The notes under the pieces: generated by a model
Told to the model about the DNA's origin: nothing
What the model saw: only the letters and a program-made list of their open reading frames with translations
The model's database searches: none
Program-made: the position numbers and the translations under genes
Shown: one piece after another, positions 58,877 through 64,000 of the stretch
Layout of the letters: each line of letters opens with the position of its first letter
Position numbering within the stretch: position 1 is the stretch's first letter
Assembly: GCA_009859145.1 (NCBI GenBank)
Contig: VRVR01000064.1
Location: 56,856-120,855, forward strand
Direction: 5' to 3'
Source: Andalucia godoyi
Taxonomy: Eukaryota; Discoba; Jakobea; Jakobida; Andaluciidae
Length of the DNA stretch: 64,000 nucleotides

Positions 58877-59413
58877 ATGTTGAACTCCGCAGCACTTATG
58901 CGCGGCCCGCTGAAAAGCATTTCTTCAAAAACCGTCACTCAGAGATTACACAGTCTTCTCAAATCTTCTTCGTTCGAGCAAATGCCTGCGAAGCGGTGGA
59001 TGAATTCTCGGTTTATCGCCTCCGTCAAAGACTTTTACGATACGCATCTCGTGTTCCCAGAGGTTGCTCGATGTCTGCGGGAACGTTATCCTGCATTCTA
59101 TCGAAGAAATATGAAGTTCATGCGCGATATATACGTTTGGATGGGTGTCATTGAGTATTTTGTCATCAAACACTATCGAAGATCTGGAGCTCATGATGCA
59201 ATCTATTCAGCGAGTCTGCCAAGATCGTGTCCTGAAATTTCAAGGCCTTTCTCAAGAAAGGCCGACGTTGAATGGTGGCAAATGGAAGAGGTCTGGAAAT
59301 TGCGCACTCAGATCACGACGTTCTTCTGTCGTGATAGGGAGTTGAGACCTTCATTGAGCATTCAATCAGGTGCTGTCGCTTCAGAGAAGGATGTGATTCT
59401 CTTTCTGTTGTAA
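58877..59413 (+). CDS. Hypothetical protein
   Basis: A 178-codon ATG frame: MPAKRWMNSRFIASVKDFYD, RCLRERYPAFYRRNMKFMRD, ADVEWWQMEEVWKLRTQITT. The composition is protein-like and aromatic-rich; no family recognised. It may be the last exon of a spliced gene that starts upstream. Confidence 0.45.
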   Translation: MLNSAALMRGPLKSISSKTVTQRLHSLLKSSSFEQMPAKRWMNSRFIASVKDFYDTHLVFPEVARCLRERYPAFYRRNMKFMRDIYVWMGVIEYFVIKHYRRSGAHDAIYSASLPRSCPEISRPFSRKADVEWWQMEEVWKLRTQITTFFCRDRELRPSLSIQSGAVASEKDVILFLL

Positions 59414-59482
59414 AATGGTCGATGTGCGTTTCTTATTCCATCTTTTGTCGCGACCGATTGTGATCTGCCTCGATAGAGTAAT

Positions 59483-59930
59483 TTGAGGAAGCGTTTGACC
59501 ACGATGGAAGATTCACTGCAAGAAGGGTCTTGGTCTGTCCATGACAGTTCGAGAAAATATAGACAGTCGATACTGGAGCTGTCCGTACACAAACCCCGAT
59601 GCTCAAGATGCGACATTCGAGCCGAGAGCCCAAACCGCCTCAATCAGATGGTCAATGCAAATGGAGTCTTTTCTTGCAATCCTCGACGCCAAGTTGCGTG
59701 TGGGAGCATCGACGACGTTGTGCGATGCGATGCAAGAATGCGTCAATGCGAAAACGTAACGAGCAAGAAAACGGGTTCGTGGTTGTTCGGAAAATGATGC
59801 ACTTGTGGTGAAAGCTGAGGAAATCGGAAAGCTGACAGTGTAGAGAAATTTGAAACGCGTCGAGAAGCATTCCTCGATACGGAGACAGAAGCATGGGCGC
59901 AACAAACGGGAGAGGATGGTCACGATGCGA
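59483..59930 (+). pseudogene. Relic of the 33-kb family
   Basis: It matches the gene at 33124-33717 from about its residue 53 to near its end: TVRENIDSRYW, YTNPDAQDATFE, MESFLAILDAKLRVGASTTL, then RKRVRGCSENDALV and KHSSIRRQKHGRNKRE. A frame change occurs near 59541 and an in-frame TAA at ~59757. Another frame change and a stop follow in the tail. The N-terminal quarter is absent, so this is a 5'-truncated, decayed copy. Confidence 0.8.
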
Positions 59931-60783
59931 GTACGAGACCAGGTGTGAACGATCGTGGGGCGCGTCGATGAAAATAGGAAATTCGACGGTGAGTCAACAT
60001 TCTGATGAAATTAGGATTGCAAATGGCATCTTGTACTTTCGATAAGTGTTTGCACAAATTCTAAATGCAATCGATTTCATTTGCTCATGCACTTCACAGA
60101 ATTGTAGGTGAAGCACATTCGGGAGAACAACAATGCGTTCGACATTATCCTTCTTCGCAGACTCGTAACGGATTCGGGAAAGGACGCAGCCTACAATTCT
60201 GTGGCGTCATGCGTCAGAAGAAGTCCTTGCAAGTAACCAGCTGCAGTGCGACGAAGATTGCATGTGTTTTCTCCGTAGGTATTGACGCACATGTTATCAT
60301 CGGCAAGGACAAAGGACCAGATCAATGTAAATCCGATTGGATGACAGTGTTTGCCGACTCTGTCGAGTTCTTGTAAGTCTGTCCGTCGAATCTGAGAAAC
60401 AAATCCGACCACCAATTTCCTGCACATAAATCAAGCTCAAGATCACTGAATGATGTGCAAAAGACACTACCGCAAATTTACGCAGACAGTTCGTTATCTG
60501 ATCTGTTAACGATGATGATGCACTAACCACTCTCTTTTATGTTCATCCCGAACTGCATCACACAACATTAGAATGTCAATTGAAATGATTCGCATTGTTT
60601 CCTTGCTGTTTTGAACATTCAAATTCCTCGTCGAGGGTCTAATTAAAGAAGGAAAAGGAAAGGCACAATCCGCTGTGGCTGTGATAAACTCAAAACACGT
60701 CTTGTTACACAATAAGATCAGCCATTTGATTTCCAGATGTGAAAGGCAGTGAAATTTGAGTCATTTACACGCAGTCAACAACT
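59931..60783 (+). other. Gap with weak ORF 60065-60376
   Basis: An ATG frame of 103 codons ends in a convincing IDAHVIIGKDKGPDQCKSDW stretch, and a second frame (FDIILLRRLVTDSGKDAAY) overlaps its first half. Together with a gtaacc...ccgtag interval this suggests two exons of one small gene, but phases are not settled. Confidence 0.3.
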
Positions 60784-63216
60784 TCACGATTGACCGTTTG
60801 CTGGAGCAAAAGTCAGGATTTCTAAATCCTCCAAGTGTATATCGATAATTTCACGCTGCATCATCGTCATCAATCGATAGACGCACGGTAGCAACCAACC
60901 GGTCACTGGCGACCAGAACACAACTTCATTGACTGCACGACCACTGTGTTCGCCGAAACATGCAGAAATCGCAGCGACTTTGACATCAAGAGGTAATTCC
61001 CGAGAATGTTGAAGAGCGTGCCGAATGTAAGTGATCAATCGAGGGACGATCATGTTGGCGAATCGGTTTTCCGTCTGCAAGCCGATCCGGAAATGTGGCG
61101 CCAACTCCAAAGGGAGACACGTTTCTACCGTCAGAATTCCGCTGGCCCATGCAACAGGCCGCTGAACAAACAGAGCGAGGAGTCTTGAATCGTCCAAGAA
61201 AGCAGGAATATCCTGTGTACCCAGCGCAATCTTGTCATAGAGTCTCATAAAAAATCCCTCCAATCCATCATGTGACAAGAAAAATGGATGCGTCAGCAGA
61301 TCTGTAATTTTGGGTCTTGCCTGTTCGTCGTGTAATAACATCCATTCCAAAAGGTAAAAGAGCATCGGAGCGCGCGTGCGCAGACAGCTTTCCAAGTACT
61401 GAGGGGTCTGTCTTTTCAGAATGAAATCTGATTGATGACCAGCAGCTTCTCTCGATCCATTTCCGAAAGGCAAGTTTCCATCCAAGAAGACATACGACAT
61501 TGTCATGCCAAGCATGAATACGTCCTGGAAAAATGAACAAGGGACGATACCACCACTTAACCTCGGGCTTCTTGTGTCGTCGTTTCCTTGCACGACCCCT
61601 CCGTCGGAAACTGCTGAATGAAAGCGTCGAAGCACGGAAACTACTTCGAAAGGCTGAAACTCTCCCGCGAGTCCGTTCGTGGGCACTGGACTGTTAATGT
61701 TCGCACCAATGTTGATACGATCTACGGTCGGCATGTTTCGTATGCGAGAGGGAAGCACGGCGGAAGCTGCAAGGCAGTGGCTTATCCCAAAATCTGCCAG
61801 TTTGATCTTGCCAGTGCGGGAGATAAGGACATTGCAAGGTCGAATATCCCTATGAACCCAAAGATGGCTGTGCATCTGCTTGATTGCATTGCAGAGAGTC
61901 TGGAATACATACATCTTCTCACTGTTTGGCATCGGGATTGGAGATTCTAGGAGAAGTGCTGATTCAAGACGATCATCCAGAGATCCAATACAAAACTCTT
62001 GTACAATGAAACAATCCGCATCGTAAGGAACAATTGCGAACACATCGGCGAAATGATCTGGAGATAACTCATGCAGCCTTTTCTGGATCTCAACTTCGAC
62101 GCTTAGGATTTCCGCATCTCGCATGCCCACCATTCTTTTCATCGCAACCGGTTGGAGAATCACTGATCCGAACGAATCAACCTTCATGACTCCGCGAAAT
62201 ACCATCGTTCCCCCTGATCCGCGTCCCAACTCGCATCTGAAGTCTACCCAAAATCTGTCATCTATTTGTCGCATTCTTGTCGTATCATTCCAGCCTTGAC
62301 CGAGAAGACGGTCATTACGGCGACTGATGAAATCACGATGAATACTGGAAATGGAATATCTTGAATGTTCCCCCGTATCTGGACGGACAGATGGTTCTAC
62401 GGAGTGCCGCATAGTAAGAGTTCCCTCTTCAGTTCGAGCAGCGGCAGGAGGGCTGATCGGTGCCGGAGTGTTGGAAGACAATACATGTGGATTGTTATTG
62501 ATACGGATGTCATCAAGGTCTTGAACAAGACGTTCAAGATCAATTCTATGTGCAACATCTTGCGAGACAGTAAATCCACGATCTTCCAATGCATGTCGGA
62601 AAGCAGGATGCGTCGAATATCTCAAGTTCATTGGAAGTGCTTCGGGATGATGTAGTCGAATCCAATCCGAAAGTGCAGCACCTAGCGTGGGACCAAATAG
62701 ACTCCGAACTCCTCTAAGACGCTCATTGAGAAATTTTGCAAACTGTGATGCGATGTGACGAACAAATTCGTCGCGAAGCCTTCTGGCGACTGCGCGGGCC
62801 ACAGGTAAGAGCAATCTTTCAGTTTGAACGGTAACATCCCAGAAGACACCGTCAATCATGCGTGAGCGAAATGCCAACAATATCGCAATCCCTTGTTCAA
62901 AAAGCTCCGTAGACAAGAACGTAACACGCGCAGATGTTTGGGCAACACTATTGGTACGCAACACCTGTACTTCGGTTCTATGTCCGATGCTCCCGAGACG
63001 ATTCTTCAACTGCTGCTCCGAATTCTCGGATGAGATGCCCGCTTGCTCGGATGGCACATTTTCAACTAGCAGAGTACATTCTTGAAGGGAACGAACCGTG
63101 TCGACTAGCAATGGATCGTTGCGAAAGAAGTCGTACACAAACCCTTGCTCGCTCTGCACAAGAAGTGCATTTACGCTTTCCAATAACAAGTGGAGTTCCG
63201 CTGATTCGCCGTTCAT
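60784..63216 (-). CDS. Ser/Thr protein kinase with long unknown N-terminus
   Basis: 810 residues from the ATG at 63216 (the frame runs on to 63267 without another ATG). The N-terminal ~290 residues are helical with no known domain (LLPVARAVARRLRDEFVRH). The kinase domain (~325-650) has CELGRGSGGTMVFRGV, VAMKRMV, FIVQEFCIGSLDDRLES, VHRDIRPCNVLISRTGKIK (catalytic Asp ~457), LADFGISH, FMLGMTMSYVFLDGNLPFG and ARPKITDLLTHPFFLS. The glycine loop resembles IRE1 kinases, but the C-terminal ~150 residues do not look like the IRE1 RNase domain. A long insert follows DFG. Substrates unknown. Confidence 0.85.
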   Translation of the reverse strand: MNGESAELHLLLESVNALLVQSEQGFVYDFFRNDPLLVDTVRSLQECTLLVENVPSEQAGISSENSEQQLKNRLGSIGHRTEVQVLRTNSVAQTSARVTFLSTELFEQGIAILLAFRSRMIDGVFWDVTVQTERLLLPVARAVARRLRDEFVRHIASQFAKFLNERLRGVRSLFGPTLGAALSDWIRLHHPEALPMNLRYSTHPAFRHALEDRGFTVSQDVAHRIDLERLVQDLDDIRINNNPHVLSSNTPAPISPPAAARTEEGTLTMRHSVEPSVRPDTGEHSRYSISSIHRDFISRRNDRLLGQGWNDTTRMRQIDDRFWVDFRCELGRGSGGTMVFRGVMKVDSFGSVILQPVAMKRMVGMRDAEILSVEVEIQKRLHELSPDHFADVFAIVPYDADCFIVQEFCIGSLDDRLESALLLESPIPMPNSEKMYVFQTLCNAIKQMHSHLWVHRDIRPCNVLISRTGKIKLADFGISHCLAASAVLPSRIRNMPTVDRINIGANINSPVPTNGLAGEFQPFEVVSVLRRFHSAVSDGGVVQGNDDTRSPRLSGGIVPCSFFQDVFMLGMTMSYVFLDGNLPFGNGSREAAGHQSDFILKRQTPQYLESCLRTRAPMLFYLLEWMLLHDEQARPKITDLLTHPFFLSHDGLEGFFMRLYDKIALGTQDIPAFLDDSRLLALFVQRPVAWASGILTVETCLPLELAPHFRIGLQTENRFANMIVPRLITYIRHALQHSRELPLDVKVAAISACFGEHSGRAVNEVVFWSPVTGWLLPCVYRLMTMMQREIIDIHLEDLEILTFAPANGQS

Positions 63217-63330
63217 TTGGAATGGAGTTGTTGCACAAAAAAATAAACAAAAGACGACGAGTGACAATCAGGTGGCCGTTTTAGAACTCCCCAACACACC
63301 TGAGACCAGCAACCGAGGAGTGTTACGACC

Positions 63331-63490
63331 CAAGTCGATTTTAGGCGAACTCGAGTTCGCATGGCAGGCGAACACGAGTTCGCATAGCTCCTTAGGCGAA
63401 CACGAGTTCGCATGGCTGGACGACCGAAGTCGATTTTCATGCGAACTCGTGTTCGCCTGATTCCTGCCTATGCGAACTCGTGCTTTGATT
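63331..63490. repeat. Cluster of 16-bp palindromes gcgaac(t/a)cgagttcgc
   Basis: A perfect palindrome at 63345-63360 (gcgaactcgagttcgc) is followed by one-mismatch copies at 63368-63383 and 63396-63411, an inverted copy at 63441-63456 and a partial copy at ~63472. The flanks aagtcgatttt recur at ~63331 and ~63427. The cluster lies ~130-275 bases upstream of the kinase ATG at 63216. Confidence 0.9.
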
Positions 63491-63689
63491 ATGTTGGAAG
63501 CTTTGCGCGTGTTCTCCCTCCTTTTTTTATCGGTGTAGGTTCTCAATGACAAGTATTCTGCTCCTCGCGCTGTCGCAGAAGTCCCAGCATGTCAGAATGT
63601 CGAGGGAAGGGCGAGATGCAGCGTGTGCGCAGTCGTTGAGCAAAGAGGATATGTGCAGCACTCATCATTCTCATGATGGCCACCTTCGG

Positions 63690-63986
63690 TCACCCATTCG
63701 CGCACGAGTCGCCTTCGTGGCACAGCGCGGTGCACCGACGGTTGTTCTTGATGCATGGACAGTGTGGGTTGGAGCATTTCTTTTTCGCTCTCCTACAGTT
63801 ACAGAAGCGCGGTCCATCGTTTGACAATATCGGCTCGACACCCGTTGAATGCTTCATCCCAGCTTCGGAGACGGATATCGTTTCCACTGTCTCTTGGCTT
63901 TGGTATTTTTGGAACATGGCTCGGAGTTGCGTATCTTGGTTTGTTGTTCCTTTGGGAGCAAGTGCCACGAGAGCAGAAGACTTCAT
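63690..63986 (-). CDS. CXC-type cysteine-rich protein
   Basis: A 98-residue ATG frame. The C-terminal third is CNCRRAKKKCSNPHCPCIKN, then RRCTALCHEGDSCANG. Its nine cysteines have the CxCxxxxxxC...CxC...C...C...CxN layout of CXC (tesmin/TSO1- or MSL2-like) zinc domains. Such domains bind DNA in chromatin regulators and also occur beside transposase-derived domains. The N-terminal 60 residues are unremarkable. The gene may be a fragment or final exon. Confidence 0.55.
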   Translation of the reverse strand: MKSSALVALAPKGTTNQDTQLRAMFQKYQSQETVETISVSEAGMKHSTGVEPILSNDGPRFCNCRRAKKKCSNPHCPCIKNNRRCTALCHEGDSCANG

Positions 63987-64000
63987 CGCAGGCTCAACTA

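Noticed and set aside
60784-63216. IRE1 orthologue
   Set aside because: The glycine loop is similar, but there is no lumenal domain, signal peptide or recognisable RNase domain, so only a generic kinase call is justified.
63331-63490. CRISPR array
   Set aside because: Palindromic units occur in both orientations with irregular short spacers in a eukaryotic context; no cas genes.

Overview
The window comes from the nuclear genome of a microbial eukaryote whose lineage I cannot name. The evidence is eukaryotic topoisomerase II, a CNNM-type transporter, a fungal-style Zn2Cys6 factor, multidomain single-pass surface receptors, GT-AG introns and no operon spacing. Base composition is balanced and the three standard stops end the intact genes. 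Most large genes are intronless. Small introns of about 38-92 nt (one at 22-24 kb, others inferred) seem confined to a few genes and to the gaps between the long ORFs.

Layout. 0-10.4 kb: a decayed REase-kinase copy cut by the left edge, two DUF4246 genes (1.4-3.0 and 8.0-9.8 kb), a DUF4246 relic, a possible SUKH-like gene and a 4-TM protein. 10.6-15 kb: an internally duplicated acidic protein and a Zn2Cys6 regulator. 15.5-24.2 kb: a signalling and transport block with a two-TM PAS nucleotide cyclase (interrupted by a run of Ns), a bacteriophytochrome-type hybrid histidine kinase and an APC amino-acid permease. 24.5-34.9 kb: a broken translational GTPase, CNNM/MAM3, a secreted lysozyme-like protein, DNA topoisomerase II, a gene with a decayed paralogue at 59.5 kb, a 49-residue zinc-ribbon-like ORF and another DUF4246 relic. 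35-39.7 kb: a 4-TM claudin/SUR7-like protein, a chimeric REase-kinase relic ending in the phytochrome receiver tail, and a two-exon gene of unknown function. 40-51.5 kb: two giant surface receptors (beta-propeller plus GCC2/GCC3 repeats; vWA-vWD-PKD-like) with another REase-kinase relic between them. 52-64 kb: a GPI-anchor-like protein, the intact REase-kinase gene, a secreted protein, a Ser/Thr kinase, a cluster of 16-bp palindromes and a CXC-type cysteine-rich ORF.

Three dispersed families recur with one intact member and broken copies: REase-kinase (4 loci), DUF4246 (4 loci) and the 33-kb family (2 loci). Most relics keep only the 3' end of the gene. The REase-kinase architecture (coiled coil, PD-(D/E)XK-like region, atypical kinase) resembles the REase-kinase class of Crinkler-type effectors. 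It is the best candidate here for an under-described system. One of its relics has captured a near-identical 142-bp copy of the phytochrome receiver end.

Limits: all assignments come from reading motifs by eye. Genes marked as spliced are inferred from GT-AG signals and reading-frame continuity only.
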